Source: Arctopsyche grandis
Lineage: Eukaryota; Arthropoda; Insecta; Trichoptera; Hydropsychidae
NCBI RefSeq assembly: GCF_051622035.1
Contig: NC_135358.1
Span: 23,192,501-23,256,500, forward strand
DNA: 64,000 nucleotides
Reading direction: 5' to 3'
The notes under the pieces are model-generated. The model saw only the letters and a program-made list of their open reading frames with translations, made no database searches and had not been told where the DNA came from. Positions within the stretch are counted from its first letter, which is position 1. Every line of letters starts with the position of its first letter. Position numbers and translations under genes: made by a program. Shown here piece by piece: positions 1-12,909 of this stretch.

Positions 1-37
1 TGCACGAGATCGCTTTTTGCGGAATAATCACCCAACC
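1..37. mobile_element. End of a GGTTCGGTGATTA-family MITE cut by the window edge
   Basis: The first 37 bases match the right end of the element at 6,692-6,899 (shared block around ATCGCTTTTTGCG, then TAATCACC/ACC). Only this terminus is in the window. Confidence 0.6.
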
Positions 38-481
38 GTATATTGTATATTAACGCGCCATAAGTAATTATTAAGCATCGTCATACAGGTGGCTCAAAAC
101 AAGCATTTTTATCTTGACAATGATGTACACAATAAGTATAAATTTACCTGGTAAACAATTGGATTAGATTAATTTCCTCTCATCGAAGCCATAAAGCTAT
201 CGTTAACCTAAGACATCATTAATTTTCTATAGACATTATCATTATTTATTTTGAAGTCTTAAATTATCAATTCAAGATCTCATATTATAATTAGTGTAAA
301 TGATGATTGAAGCGTAGTTAGAATTAAGCTATAATTAGTAAAGAATAGCAAATTGTCATCCTTTATTAGGTAGGTATCGAAGGTTCGTACAAAATGACAG
401 AAAGCCAGTCCTGATCTTTTAGTGTATACGAGAATGATAGATTAAGAGAATCGTGTATTAGAGATAGAGATGAACATATAA

Positions 482-765
482 GAGAATAATAGATTAAGAC
501 AGAAGGTTACAAGAATAATTGTGCTTACTGAATCTAAGCACATATTGCGTATACATATGTATATTGCGTTGCTCATGAAATCGATGTACACTAATAACGT
601 ATGAATATATCTACTAGTCAATTTAATTAATTCTGAAGAAACCGCTGTACATACATACATATGTACAATGATTGCAACGCAATATATGTATATTGGTCAA
701 TATGTGCTTAGATTCAGTAAGCACGATTATTCTTGTAACCATCTGTCTTAATCTATTATTCTCTT
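482..765. repeat. Large foldback: about 95-bp imperfect inverted repeat with about 100-bp spacer
   Basis: The arm at about 482-573 is repeated in inverse orientation at about 672-765. Matching blocks include GAGAATAATAGATTAAGACAG, GGTTACAAGAATAAT, TGCTTACTGAATCTAAGCAC and ATTGCGTTGC. The arms differ at only a few positions. Open frames here on the minus strand show no protein-like composition and lie on the repeat. Likely a foldback/MITE-type element; no coding content or clear target-site duplication was seen. Confidence 0.75.
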
Positions 766-1019
766 TGCAAACATTGAGCTTGGGCCATACAGGGGCAACA
801 AGTGTGCAACATATTGAAAAATATTGGCTATGGTTATGAAAAAAAAAAATGTTGCTATCGAAATTAGAACACGTATCTGCAAACATAATATTTACTTGTT
901 GTCTGAAGTTTGATATACACAGAAGCAACACGTAAAAAGTGATTTTCCCTAAATGCCAACGTGTTTAAATATTGTGACGAGTTTCTTTCAGCAAGCTGAA
1001 ACTTATTTTGAGCCCTTAA

Positions 1020-1461
1020 CCCTTTGAGTACTGACGTTTTTTCTGTTGAAAGCCCAAAAAGTGCCAAAATTTCCAAATATAATTATTTAGAAATCCCATA
1101 GAAAACAGGTATAAAAAGTGTAGCTAATCCAAACAAACCCTAGATCACTACCATAAATAGCTACCGCCGAGGATTTCGAGTTTTGTAAAGGTGTGTTTAA
1201 ACTCTAAAATATATCTTGTAACAATATAAAATAAACAAAAGAAGTCAATATCTTGTAACAATATAAAATAAACAAAAATAAACATTGACACGGATTACAC
1301 GACCCATGTTCAATGCATTTTTTTCAATGCTACCTGGAAAGGCTTAGCGGGTAGTATTCTTGTTTATTTTTTACATACTCAAAGTACAACGCCTATCGGC
1401 GTATTTCAGGCTCGTGGACTTGTTGGCAAAACGCCGATCGGCTTGGTCAGCATTCAAAGGG
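1020..1461. mobile_element. piggyBac-type MITE (442 bp) with TTAA target site
   Basis: The element is bounded by TTAA at 1,016-1,019 and 1,462-1,465. The left end begins CCCTTTGAGTACTGACG and the right end, read inversely, begins CCCTTTGAATGCTGACC. TTAA duplication and CCCTTTG-type termini are hallmarks of piggyBac elements. It has no transposase frame, so it is non-autonomous. Inside, a 37-bp unit containing TATCTTGTAACAATATAAAA is tandemly repeated twice (from about 1,211 and 1,248). Confidence 0.82.
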
Positions 1462-1619
1462 TTAAAAAAACCAAAGATGATTTTTTAATTATTCATTTTT
1501 TTAACATATCACGTACTTACTTTTATGTAGGCACATTTCAGGTATTATTTTCTAACGCATGCGCGCTTTATGTGTTCATGCGTTGTTTTTTATTTTGTAC
1601 TTGGTTATGTACAGTGTGG

Positions 1620-1840
1620 TTTTTTTATTAGAACAGTGATGTGCGGTTGTTCTTGTGCGATATTCATGAACAACCGTCTCGTTCTCCGACGAAAGGGTCT
1701 CTTAGACTGTATTCGTTAGGGGGGTGGTGGCCTCATGTTGAGGGCTTTAAGGGTAAAATTCCTTGACCTTTAAAGCGGGCTTAGAATGTATATATGTAAA
1801 GTCATTTTCATAGCAAAAAAATGTAAATAAATAAATAAGC
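1620..1840 (+). mobile_element. Possible LINE 3' end with TAAATAAATAAATA tail
   Basis: A diverged stretch ends in a short TAAA-repeat tail at about 1,825-1,840, like the tails of the clearer LINE/SINE copies in this window. No domain can be recognised in the preceding bases, so the assignment rests on the tail alone. Confidence 0.25.
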
Positions 1841-2177
1841 GCCCAGTCTCAATCGCACAATAAATATTTCCTTGTTCTAAACCATTTTCAACTGCAACAA
1901 TTTGTTCATTATAAGCATTCTGGGGGGGTGGTATGTTGGCCCAATATTATGACAAGTTTATTTAGCTGTCATACCCCCTGGATGTATGTAATTAAAAAAA
2001 ATGGTCCGGGAACGAGGGAAAAATTACTGCGCAGGTGCAGTCGCAGAGATCCTAAGCAATTGAAGTTTTGTCTGACTTAATGTTTCTGGTTAATTTCAGA
2101 TTAATGTCGACGAGCGCAGCAACCCTGAACAGCAAGTATAGTTGGTATGGTTCCAAGCAGGTGGCGTGGTGACGTCA

Positions 2178-2457
2178 GGTTTGGGGGGGCCGCGGTCGTC
2201 GCTTCGGCACTGCATCAGCGGACGTCGACCCAACACCACACGACATGGAGCACCAGAAGAAGCAGAACCAGCAACAGCAAGATGAGACGGTCGAGGACCG
2301 GAGCGCAGCCAAGATACAGGCTGGAGTACGTGGGTACCTGGTCAGAAAGCAGCAGCGGCTCGCCAAGGAAGCCGCCACCAAGATTCAAGCTGGATTCAGG
2401 GGATTCAAGACGCGCAAGGAGATCAAGAGTGCTAGGCAAGTGCCGCAGCACGCGTGA
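2178..2457 (+). CDS. IQ-motif (calmodulin-binding) protein, probable terminal exon
   Basis: The frame encodes a Gln-rich stretch followed by two IQ motifs: AAKIQAGVRGYLVRKQ (about residues 20-35 from the Met at 2,245) and AATKIQAGFRGFKTRKE (about 44-60), then a TGA at 2,455-2,457. IQ motifs (IQxxxRGxxxR) bind calmodulin. The tandem pair in a small protein resembles the igloo/neuromodulin group, but the gene is not identified. The frame is open upstream of 2,245 to about 2,178, where GACGTCAG/GTTT could be a splice acceptor; an in-frame TGA lies just before it. The piece is therefore probably the last exon of a longer gene entering from the left, although a 70-aa product starting at 2,245 is also possible. 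A CAA/AAC-rich run follows the stop. Confidence 0.6.
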
Positions 2458-5400
2458 CAACAACAACAATAACAACAACAACAACAACAACCCATTCCAA
2501 ACACCAGAACCGACAACGCTTTCGCCGTCTCCATCGATTCGTTCGCCGCACAGTGCCATTGTTGGACATTGTATTCTTTTTTTGTCTAACAATAAGTGCG
2601 ATCCGTGATATGTGCGTGTATGTGTCTATGTATGTGCATAAAACGTCTAATTAGGAATTATTGTGCAAATTCAACTTCTAAAAGGATATTTCAAGATTAT
2701 TCTGTATTAGCGTTAGGTTTTCATCTTCATACAAAAGCAATCAGTATTTTTTTAAGATAATTGATGTTTACTGTATAGGGAGTTGATTCTCAGGGGTCGG
2801 AACTCAAAAATGGTTGAGGATCGACGATGTAGTTTGTACTTGAAAATTTTCCAAATTTTTAAATTTTATTGAGTTTTTGATTGCATTTTTTATTTTTCTG
2901 ATTATTAAGAATAACGATGAAAAAAATCTTGTTGGAGTCTCATATGATTTTATTTTTTGTAAACTACATACATATTTTTTTCCATTTTGATTTTGACTTG
3001 ATTCACTTGTGAATTGTATGGTGTAAAAAGACAATGTTGTGTATGTAAAGCAGAGATTTAAAAATGTTAAAATTCCCTATTGATATATGTATGTATGTAC
3101 ATACATATGTATATGTAATATTAAGTATTTTCTTTTAAGAATATTGGAATCCATGACTTGAGAATCTATTTTGTGGTTATACATAATTTAATTATACACT
3201 TGTTACTTATGTGGAGAATTTTATATTGAGCTGAGCGTATATAAAGTTATTTAGATAAGATATTGCACCATCTCAAAGTATTGTGCAATATCACATATTA
3301 ACGTAATTTCCAACAACTGCATGTTTCAATTTTAATTTCGCAATATTTCAATTGAGAGACTGATCCAAGGTTTCTGCACACATTGAAATTAATTCGAAAT
3401 CATACTTGTCGACGTTCCCAAAACTCTCAAATATCGATCAATATAATAAATGTTTATATTTATTTACTAAATTAAATATCTAACACAAAATATATGTAGA
3501 TCTTAACAATCTGAAAGATTATCGACACATTTATTTCTTGAATATTGTACGAGTAGTTTATTTAGGTCATTGACGAGCTCAACGTCAGTGATGATTTTCA
3601 AGCAATGCAATTCAAATATTATTTATAATATATATATTTTTAAGTGGAGAATCAGTTTTTACTTTTTCTGCTCTTCGTCTTGCATTTTTCTTTTAGCGAC
3701 TAAATAATCGAGTCGACCTTCATCTGATGGATGGATCAATCGACTGCATGTTTACACAACGTCGAGATTCATTTTTAGAAATATGTATGTTAAATTGTGT
3801 TGCGCTCGCTGGCACACTGTATTTCGGTGTTGTAGGTCACGACAATAGTTTGTAAGTTGTCGTTAAATAATAATGCACACACTATGTTGAATTTAAATAC
3901 ATATTGTATAATATTATCTCTCACTCTTGTAACTACTATAGTTAGTGGATACACAAAAAAAATGTAGTGTGAAATAAAAATAATTTTCCATATGATTACA
4001 TTTTTAATTTCCAACTTCTCTTTTTTAGAATGAGTGTTGAATTTAAACTACATTAATTATTGAAAGATTGAAACCTCCAGAATGGAGATGCAAAAAAAAA
4101 AAACGATAATTTCGATGTGACAGGAAAAACTGGGAAAATTTTCCCAACCTTGCATTCTTAATCGAGAGTAATGGAGTAAGTATTTAGATTTTATAATGCA
4201 TTGGAAACGTAATTTAAGTCAAACTACAACTTTAAAAAAACCTTCAAACAACACTATAATCTGAAATCAATTTTGAAAAAAATAATTTATCTACCCCTGA
4301 TGTAATTCAGATACGTCGCTGAAATGCGTAATAAAATACACATGTTCGTCCAGTTATTTCGAGGTCACGCATTGCATAGCCTACCTATATTTAAATTGAG
4401 CTTTACTTTTATTGCACGTCGGTCGATAAATGTGAAATTCCAAATTGAGAAGCTGCCTACGAGTGTGTATAATTTGGAGAAACACAAACATTTCACGATA
4501 GGGACTCCGGCATAGGCGACTTCAGTTGTTTCCTCGTGAGTGGAATGCAAATTCTAAAATGTTATCATCAGATGGCTCAAAAGCACTCAATCTCAAAATA
4601 AAACAAGCATTTAAATGAACGCATATTGTTCAAATAGTGCATTTGCATTGTTTAAACTAAAGTTTTTTTCGTTGTGTAGTAATAAGTAAATCCATTGTTA
4701 TCATAAAAAGTTTGACGATCGCTAGTTTAAACGTGTTTTGATCTTTTATAGGTTATGCTTCGTAAAATAAATTAAACATTTATATGCGATAAATGTCGAT
4801 CACGTTAAACTACAGGTTTACTCAGAGCATTTACAGTAAAAATTGTTTATATAATCTGACGACATAAAAGGCTGAAAAAACTATTTTCATTCATAAACGT
4901 ACGCACGCCGCTGCGGCAGATGACGTGTGCGCCAAGACTTAACACGCCAATGTTTGACCATTACTCGTACATATGTCGAAAAAAAACCATCACTTCTCTA
5001 TTTATTTTTTAAGATATATTATCAATTGATCACAACTAATACAATTAATTATATATCAATTTTAGAAAAAAAAAATCAGCTGAATACAAGGTATATATTT
5101 GTAAAATTAACGACAATTAATTAAATAAAGAGAAAATATTTTCATGTTTACGAAAGTTGGAGTATTAGAAATCATTTCATCACCAAATGATCCTATGCTA
5201 TAAGGCTATATAATACGTAACATCAAATTGCTTACTTATGCGAAAATAAGAATTAGTAAAGGATATTATGACAAAGTTGAGAATCAATACTTAAACATTA
5301 ATCAATTCGGGTTTTTACAATGTCCTCATTAATGAGTTAATTAAATTTGTCTTAAATAAATTTGAGTTAATTGTTTAAAACGATTTTTATTTACCACAGA

Positions 5401-5740
5401 ATACAAACGCTTAGAATATTGAAAAATATATAAATATATAAATATATCCGTTGTTACTATTCAGTGCCGTTTATAATTTGCACAAAAGATAGTATTAAAT
5501 TTAAATTTTTTAGATTTCAGGGTAGGTATGCTTTTGATACACTATCGCTGTTCGGCTTCAGCAAAAATGCCGTATGCATTTTGTAATCATAAAATGCATC
5601 ATGTGTGTTTTGGCACGGTAAATTGTCTTAGGTTTTGATAGAAACTGACCACGCGAAGCACCAAACACTATTAACAACTAACAGAAGCTCGAAAAATAGG
5701 AACGGTCGCAATTTTCCGTTCGATATGCTACAGGGATGTC
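2458..5740. other. 3.3 kb AT-rich stretch without a recognisable gene
   Basis: The first few hundred bases are presumably the 3' UTR of the IQ-motif gene. The rest holds TATG/TACATA simple repeats (about 3,085-3,115) and poly-A/T tracts, but no frame with protein-like composition, no RNA gene and no clear element ends. Confidence 0.6.
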
Positions 5741-6366
5741 ATTTTTTTATTTTTTTTTTATTTATTCATATACATATATTTACAGGATATAATGTTTATT
5801 TCAAAGTTGGACATGTATTCCTTATCAGATAAGAGTAGCTCTTGTGCCTGATAAGGGAGCTACGATTCTATTATAAATCCTTAAAATCTATTATAATATT
5901 TTTTATATAAAAATTACATTAAAATTTTTCAGTGCAAGTTTTTTTTGAAGAAGTGTTTAATTTTTTTTACTTGTTCTGTTTGGTTAACAATACAGCGCAA
6001 TTCAGAAGGGAGATTATTATAGTTATTTATGGCTTGGAAAATATAATGGTTTTGCATTTGTGTTGTTTTAAAATTTGGTGTAATAAATTGGTTTCCATTT
6101 CTCATTAGTTTATAAAATTCTTGATATTCTTTGTTATTTTTTTCTTTACACATTTTTATAATGGAAGCTTGCTTAAATATGTCATCGATATTTGGTACTG
6201 GAAATAGTTTAAAAAGCGATTTTGTCGAGAAAGTAGAGTTTTTTTTAAGTATTACTTTTATAATAATTTTTTGCGAAACTTTTACTGAATTTAGATTGCT
6301 TTTGTAGGATCCTCCCCAACCTATAATTCCATAGATAAGCAGAGAGTGGACAAGGGCATAATACAC
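5741..6366 (-). mobile_element. 5'-truncated LINE, C-terminal reverse-transcriptase region
   Basis: The minus-strand frame 6,366-5,929 (145 aa) carries the post-palm region of a non-LTR reverse transcriptase polyprotein: YYALVHSLLIYGIIGWGGSY near the start, then NLPSEL and a basic C-terminus KKIKHFFKKNLH. The (A/V)LVxSxLxYGIxxWG pattern is typical of CR1/jockey-type LINEs. The 3' UTR runs down to a T-rich border at about 5,741 (an A-rich tail on the element strand). The 5' part, including the catalytic YxDD, is missing, so the copy is dead. Confidence 0.8.
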
Positions 6367-6691
6367 ATTTTTTATTTATTTAACTATTTCCAGGGGAAGG
6401 GGTGGGGGTAAAAATTGGACAATGTGTGGTTGTTTGTTATAAAACTGGGGGGGATGCCAAATTAAGTCCTCGGTAGATGAGGTGTTTGTATTTGTTTTAC
6501 GCATTTTTTTATTGAGAGCCGAATTTACTTAAATAATTATATTATAAATTGTTCGATTTGAATTTATCATATCGAAGTATGTACATACATATAGTATAAT
6601 ATATCGTTTAATATGTAGTTATGGCGTGTGTATTAAGTTTGAGAGTAGTGGCGGCGCATTATTGCACAGATGTTGGAATCCTAAATTAAAG

Positions 6692-6899
6692 GGTAAACGG
6701 ATTATTGCGCAAATTGCGATCGCGCGCACGACAATCATTGCCATAAAAACCGCAAATACGAAATATTTGGCATTCGAATTCTCACAATATTTCGCGTGCA
6801 TAACTTTCGATTGATGTGAGTTTTTGTGTGCCAGATGCTCCGTGATTGAGATTTTAGTGACGTGCGCAAGATCGCTTTTTGCGTAATAATCACCGAACC
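6692..6899. mobile_element. MITE 'm' (208 bp), GGTTCGGTGATTA / GGTAAACGGATTA termini
   Basis: The left end reads GGTAAACGGATTATTGCGC; the right end read inversely is GGTTCGGTGATTATTACGC. The same interior recurs at 33,474-34,130 and 31,118-31,620, and its right end at 1-37. Element family 'a' (29,977, 33,512, 51,861) has the same terminal bases. No transposase frame is present. Superfamily is unassigned; the related 'a' copies have 8-9 bp duplications. Confidence 0.75.
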
Positions 6900-7059
6900 A
6901 AAATAGAATAATTTTTGTCATGCTTGTACGTAGCTGACATAAACCACAGAAGAGTACTTTAAATTGTTTTTTTTTTATTTATTTTTCTATTAATTTTCTC
7001 CGTTTGGGAATCCTCAAATTTCGATTTCACTTTTGAAACGAAAGCCGGATGAAAGGATG

Positions 7060-7940
7060 TTGTCGCAAGTGAGACTCGAATAGCGGGCGGATAGCGAATC
7101 GCGCAGCTAGCGAGCGGACGAGCGTTGGCCTAAACACCGTCGTTCACGATTCGAAAAAAAAAGTCGAAACGGCGTCGATAAAACGAAAAATTACCCGTTC
7201 AATTCGGATTCGATAAATTTTTGGCGGTCGGATCGAATCCGACGTGCGGTCGTCGAGATTTTGAGCGTGGATCCGATCGCAATCGGTGGCGGAAATAGCG
7301 GGGAGCGTTTTTGGAGATTTTTCGGTCCGATATATGCGGGGAGTTTCGTCGGTGTCGGTGTCGGTGTCGTCGGTGGGGTCGGGTTCGATCGAAGGCCGCG
7401 GGGAGATCGAACGAATTCGGGGGCGCCTCGCAGCCCTCGCGAAAGACGGCCCGCGGGAAGGGGAGAGACGGGAAGGGACGGGACGGGGGAGTGAGGCGAT
7501 TCGAGGAGTCGGCGCGGCGCACGTCCGCACCTCTACACCTCTACATTGTACGGTCTACACTCCTCCACACCTCTGCACCTCTGCACCCGCCCGCCACCGC
7601 TGTTGCCATTGGCGTTGGCATGGGCTGCTGCGCTTCGCCCGCAAACGCCCACATATACGTCCACAGCCGCTGCCACACCCGCACCCCTCTCCGCCTCGCG
7701 CCGCAGCCCCCACCCCCGCCTCCGCCGACCCCTCGGCACGCGTCAGCCCACTAGGATTGAGTGCGTGCGAGTGCGCGCGTGCCAGTGCTAGGCGAGTGCG
7801 TGTGCGTGTGCGTGTGCGTGTGCGTGTGCGAGCGCGAGTGCGAGTGTGAATACGCGCGCGGGGCAGAACACATCCGTCAGCGAACCGCCCCGCCCCACCC
7901 CTCCCCGCACCTCGCGTCAGAGTCGGAGTCGCCGGGTGTC

Positions 7941-7985
<45 letters not shown>

Positions 7986-8166
7986 AGTGCGGAGTCGCTC
8001 ACCGAATCGTGGTCGTCGGTCGGTCGGTCGGTCGGTCGGTCGGTCGGTCGGTCGGTCGTGGGTCGTGGGTCGTGTCGCGCCTTACGTAAGCGTAACGGCG
8101 ATGCGCCCCCGCTGAGCGGCTCCGGTCCGGCCCGCGCCCCGCGCCCCCCCGCCCGCCGCCGCCAAC
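7060..8166 (+). promoter_or_regulatory. GC-rich 5' region and 5' UTR of the B56 gene
   Basis: CpG-rich sequence starts abruptly at about 7,060 after AT-rich DNA and continues into the first coding exon. Simple repeats occur just upstream of the start codon: (GTGTGC)n at about 7,798-7,830, (GTGGTC)n at about 7,942-7,985 and (GGTC)n at about 8,015-8,055. Frames open here on both strands (up to 238 aa) are low-complexity products of base composition. The transcription start cannot be placed from sequence alone. Confidence 0.6.
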
Positions 8167-11100
8167 ATGTCGTCCGTGGACGGCCGGCAGACCATCGTCG
8201 ACCGGATAGACCCCTACTCGAAGCGCGCCTCCAAGAAGAAGACGAAGAAGTCGCAGGGCTCCTCGCGCTACCGCAACAACCAAGACGTCGAGCTGCAGCC
8301 GCTGCCTCTGCTCAAAGGTACGCCGCCGCCGCCGCTCCCGCACCCCCTCCCCCCGCTCCCCTCCCCTCCCCTCCCCTCCCCTCCCCACCATCCGAGCCCC
8401 GCCCGCCCGCCCGCCCCACTGACGTTTCCCGAAATAGCGTCCGCCTCCCCTTGCCGCAATTCGCCCCCGCGTTCTAATTATAGCCGCGCGAGGAGCGCCT
8501 CTGCCCTCGCTTCGCCCCCACCCCCGCACCTAACCTCTCCGCGCGTCACTTCGCGACTGCACAATTTTCGTGCCCCGCTCCCCTCCCCCTCGCCGCTAAT
8601 GTCACCTTCCGATGAAAAACAAATGAATATTTATTCAAATTATAAATATTTCATAACGATCAACTATTGTACAATTACACCAGGTTCCGCCTAACGGAAC
8701 TAACCCACGCGCCTTTTTTTTTTTTGACATCTGTGACAATTTCGTTTCGATCCAACTTGCTTCTAATCAATTTTGAGGTAAATATGATGATCATACTATA
8801 TCGAAATTAAATCATCGAGGCTGTTATCTTAAACGTCAATTTTTTTTGTAAAATTGTAATGCTATATATGTTCAGTTTCGGTGCAATTTTCTTATTTAAA
8901 TAATATATTGAACACGATTGTTCAATATTGAAATTATCATCTTGAGGTTTTACAAAACGGCCGGTTGGTTTTTTTTTTTTTTATGTTTAATCCTATTTAT
9001 TCTTTCACACTAGCGGTTTTCAGTATTAGTGCATGGTGAAGCTTTATTTATCATTAAAAAACTGAAATGGAACAATCTGAAAATTGACGATGACAGAAAT
9101 ACTTTTGAAAGATGGTTCTGGAAATTATAAATCAACATTTCTATAAATGAAAACCTATAGAGCTATATGTATGTTAAAATTGAGTTAAATATGTTATTTA
9201 TACCTAATTTTGATTACGTGCATTCTGTTTTATTTACTAATCTAAAGTCTGTTCTACAATTTCAGTGTTATATTGGTTGTCATCATTTAAGAAGAAACCC
9301 CAATCTAAACATCTTTATACCACACGAGAGTTGTAGAAAGATATACTGTATATTAATCTTTTAGTATTTTCAATGTTTGTTTAATATTTATTCAACATAG
9401 CTTAAACTCAGTTCTTATTGTTTCTCAAATTTTGATAATTATAGTAGCTTCAGCAAAACTGTATAATGTCTGATCTCTGTTACAACCTTTATCGAGAAAA
9501 ATTAATGTAATCCTCAAGCTTGTATTGACTGTTAGAAAATCGCTAATTGATTTTCATATTTTATTCGAATACTGACATTTTGACGAGTTGTGCAATTTCA
9601 GTATTCCTTTTCTTATGATCAGGTTGAGGGCTTGCCAAATAAAATATGTTGAAATAAAACCACAAAGCTAGAATACGTTGAATTTTTCTATTCATTATTC
9701 TGAATAATCTAAAATTAGGATTGCATCCAAACTTAATACTCTTCATATATCATTATGATCGAGTTATCTTTTTCATGATTTATTTATTCATGTTTTGGCC
9801 AACTATGTTGGGCTAAGAATATTCTCTCTCTCCAATCTATTTATTTATATAGAATCCAAAATCAATTTTCAATCCAGTATTTATTATATTATACACATGT
9901 ATAAATGTATTTTTCAAAAATGTGGATGTTTTATAGTGATGTTTAATACAAGAAACTGTGACTCATACTCACATTGATTGCTTATAACTGTGATAACAAT
10001 TTATGATATGTATTTGATACATTGATACTTGAAATTTGATCAATTATTTAAATCAGTCAATTTAATGTTAAATAATTTATACAAATCCCATCAGTCATTT
10101 CTATTTTTTTTATTATGATTTATTATGTTCTAGTCGAATATTACAATAAGCCTATATGGCTTTTACCTTTTAACTGTTTCAATAAAATTGCACTTGTTCG
10201 ATAATTGAAATCAAATCGATAAAGTTATCCAAGTGATCACAGTTATGAAATTGTCTGTATCATTCAAGTTCATTAACTTGATGATTGTGCTCCTAAACAA
10301 ATAATTTTATATTGAAATTTTTGGAGGTAACTTCAATGACTAACTAAATCATTTGAAAAAAGAAACATCAAAATATTCAAATAATCCAAATTGGAATGTC
10401 TTCGATATATCTGCGAAGTTTCATTTTGATTATATATTCACAAGATAATCCAAATCAAAGTTATCTTATTTATTTGTTATATTGCTCATCGTCATTATCA
10501 TTGCAAATATTTTTTAGAAATGTATTTATAAAATTTTCGGGACATAAGAGTCATTTTTGTTGTATAAAAAGAGTTTATTGAACAAATTTATGAATTTTTA
10601 ACATTCGTAAAATCCATATACATTCATATTATTAATCCATATACTAATGTATATTCAAACAACAATTTAGAAATATTATTCTTGATTTTTAACAAACTAC
10701 TTAATGTAATTACAAATGGATTGTCACAGTAAATGTTTCTCTATAGGCCTTGAAATAATTTACATTTAAACATATGCAAAAATCATTCGGAAGCAGTTAT
10801 TCAGAGAGCGAATAAAACAATTTTCTATCTCTTATTTTTTCGTATTTGTATCTTTTATTTCAATATTGAAAAATATAAAACGGTACAATTATCCTTTATT
10901 CAGTATTACAATGTTCATGAATATTTACCTCGTGCCATGTCTTAGAATGAAAAACTTATCCTAAAATTGTCATTATCCTATGTGCAAATAAATAAATATG
11001 ATTTCACAGTAAGCTATTGCAGATTATTTAATTAGAATGTATTATTGTATATTTTCAGATGTGTCTAGCGGTGAACAGGAAGAACTGTTTATACGCAAGC

Positions 11101-12793
11101 TTCGACAATGCTGTACTGCATTCGATTTTATGGATCCGGTGGCCGACTTAAAAGGCAAAGAAATTAAACGAGCTTCGCTAAATGAACTCGTGGAGCATAT
11201 TACTGGTGGGAGAGGAGTTCTCACTGATCCTGTTTATCCAGAAATTATTAAAATGGTTCGAACGTTCACTTAGCATATTACATACGTATGCCTTACGTTT
11301 AATCGTATATTCCTGTCTAATATTTGTATTAATTTGCAGATATCTGCGAATCTATTTCGTACGTTGCCGCCAAGTGAAAATCCCGATTTTGATCCTGAAG
11401 AAGATGATCCAACTTTAGAGGCTTCCTGGCCTCATCTTCAACTAGTCTATGAGTTCTTCCTTCGTTTTCTAGAGTCGTCTGATTTTCAACCTACCATTGG
11501 TAAAAGAGTAATCGACCAAAAATTTGTATTGCAAGTAAGTACACACCATTCGCACTTGCATGTGGTGCAAGTGACTAGGAACCAATTTTTAAACGATTTT
11601 TTTTATTGTAAAATCGCAGTTGCTAGATTTATTTGATTCTGAAGACCCGAGAGAACGCGACTTTCTCAAGACTGTTTTGCACCGTATTTACGGTAAGTTT
11701 CTGGGACTGAGAGCTTTTATTCGTAAGCAGATAAACAATATCTTCTTGCGTTTCGTGTATGAAACGGAGCATTTCAACGGTGTTGGGGAACTGCTGGAAA
11801 TTCTCGGCAGGTTGGATTTTTATGATTATTCATTGCTTTCGTTAAATTGTGTATATGCTTTTATGACGTGTGATTAAATTTATTACAATCTTCATTTCAG
11901 TATTATAAATGGATTTGCATTACCGCTGAAAACGGAACATAAACAGTTCCTCGTGAAAGTATTACTGCCATTACATAAAGTAAAATGTTTATCTTTATAC
12001 CATGCACAGCTAGCTTACTGTGTAGTTCAATTTCTCGAAAAGGATTCCACCCTCACTGAAGCAGTAGTTCGAGGTCTACTCAAATTTTGGCCAAAGACAT
12101 GCTCACAAAAAGAGGTACATAGATTTTAATGATTTCCTTATTAAATTTTGATATAATTCCTTGTTATAATAATAAAATTTTCAGGTTATGTTCCTCGGTG
12201 AAATAGAGGAAATATTAGACGTTATTGAGCCTCAACAATTTGTAAAAATTCAAGAATCTTTATTCCGACAAATATCTCGATGTGTTTCAAGTCCTCATTT
12301 TCAGGTAACATTCAAAAGCTTGAATGGGTCAATGTTAAAATTTTAATGAATGTTTTGATACAAGTGTGCAATGTGCATTGACATTACAGGTAGCCGAACG
12401 TGCCCTATATTTTTGGAATAATGAATATATTATGTCATTAATCGAAGAAAATAATCATGTGATTATGCCAATAATGTTCCCGGCACTTTATCGTATCAGC
12501 AAAGAGCATTGGAACCAAACGATTGTTGCTCTCGTTTACAATGTACTCAAAACTTTTATGGAGATGAATTCTAAACAATTCGACGAGCTCACCGCCGGAT
12601 ACAAGGCTGAACGACAGAAGTAATATTGATTACGCATTTTTGCATTTCGCCATGTAGTATTCGTTTGGAATTAGTTTTATGATACATTTTTGATTTTAGA
12701 GAGAAAAAACGTGAAAAAGAACGGGAAGATCTTTGGAAGAAATTAGGGGATATGGAAATTTCCCATAAGCGGCAGTTGGGCAGTGCTAAGTGA
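8167..12793 (+). CDS. wdb: Protein phosphatase 2A regulatory subunit B56 (B', epsilon class), widerborst orthologue
   Basis: Eight coding exons were joined: 8,167-8,317; 11,059-11,255; 11,340-11,534; 11,620-11,810; 11,901-12,114; 12,185-12,304; 12,390-12,619; 12,700-12,793. All junctions are GT-AG and keep phase, giving 463 aa, close to the family's usual length (human epsilon form about 467). The start [17 protein letters not shown] has a basic Lys/Arg tail, followed by ELQPLPLLK. The HEAT-like B56 core spans about residues 50-430, with hallmark stretches [64 protein letters not shown] and [18 protein letters not shown]. The C-terminus is a charged helix rich in [10 protein letters not shown]56 subunits select substrates (LxxIxE motifs) and localisation for the PP2A A/C core. 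In Drosophila the widerborst class acts in planar polarity, circadian and insulin signalling. The identity is very secure; the epsilon assignment comes from features such as [17 protein letters not shown] and [10 protein letters not shown]. Confidence 0.97.
8318..11058 (+). other. First intron of wdb (2.7 kb)
   Basis: The intron begins in GC-rich, CT-repeat sequence (to about 8,600) and then becomes AT-rich. Around 8,683-8,725 a stretch resembles the 3' end of the SINE family described at 32,835 (CACCAGGTTCCGCC...CGCGCC). I see no further exon or intact element. Confidence 0.6.
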
Positions 12794-12909
12794 TGCACCC
12801 CACCACTTTCCCCTGCTAGTAAGAGACACCGCCCCCTTTAAATTGCAACTCATAAACTTTCTCACAGTGCAACACTTCAATTACCATACTTTTATGAACT
12901 TTAAATAAA
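12794..12909 (+). terminator. Proximal 3' UTR and poly(A) signal of wdb
   Basis: A canonical AATAAA lies at 12,904-12,909, 110 bases after the stop. Further AATAAA hexamers occur at about 13,186 and beyond, so longer 3' UTR forms are possible. Confidence 0.5.

Noticed and set aside
2104-2134. Small upstream exon MSTSAATLNS before the IQ-motif exon
   Set aside because: Its donor phase does not join the IQ frame through any acceptor seen.
7286-8529. Several frames of 100-240 aa on both strands in the wdb 5' region
   Set aside because: Arg/Pro/Gly/Val runs from GC-rich simple repeats; only the frame at 8,167 matches a protein family.
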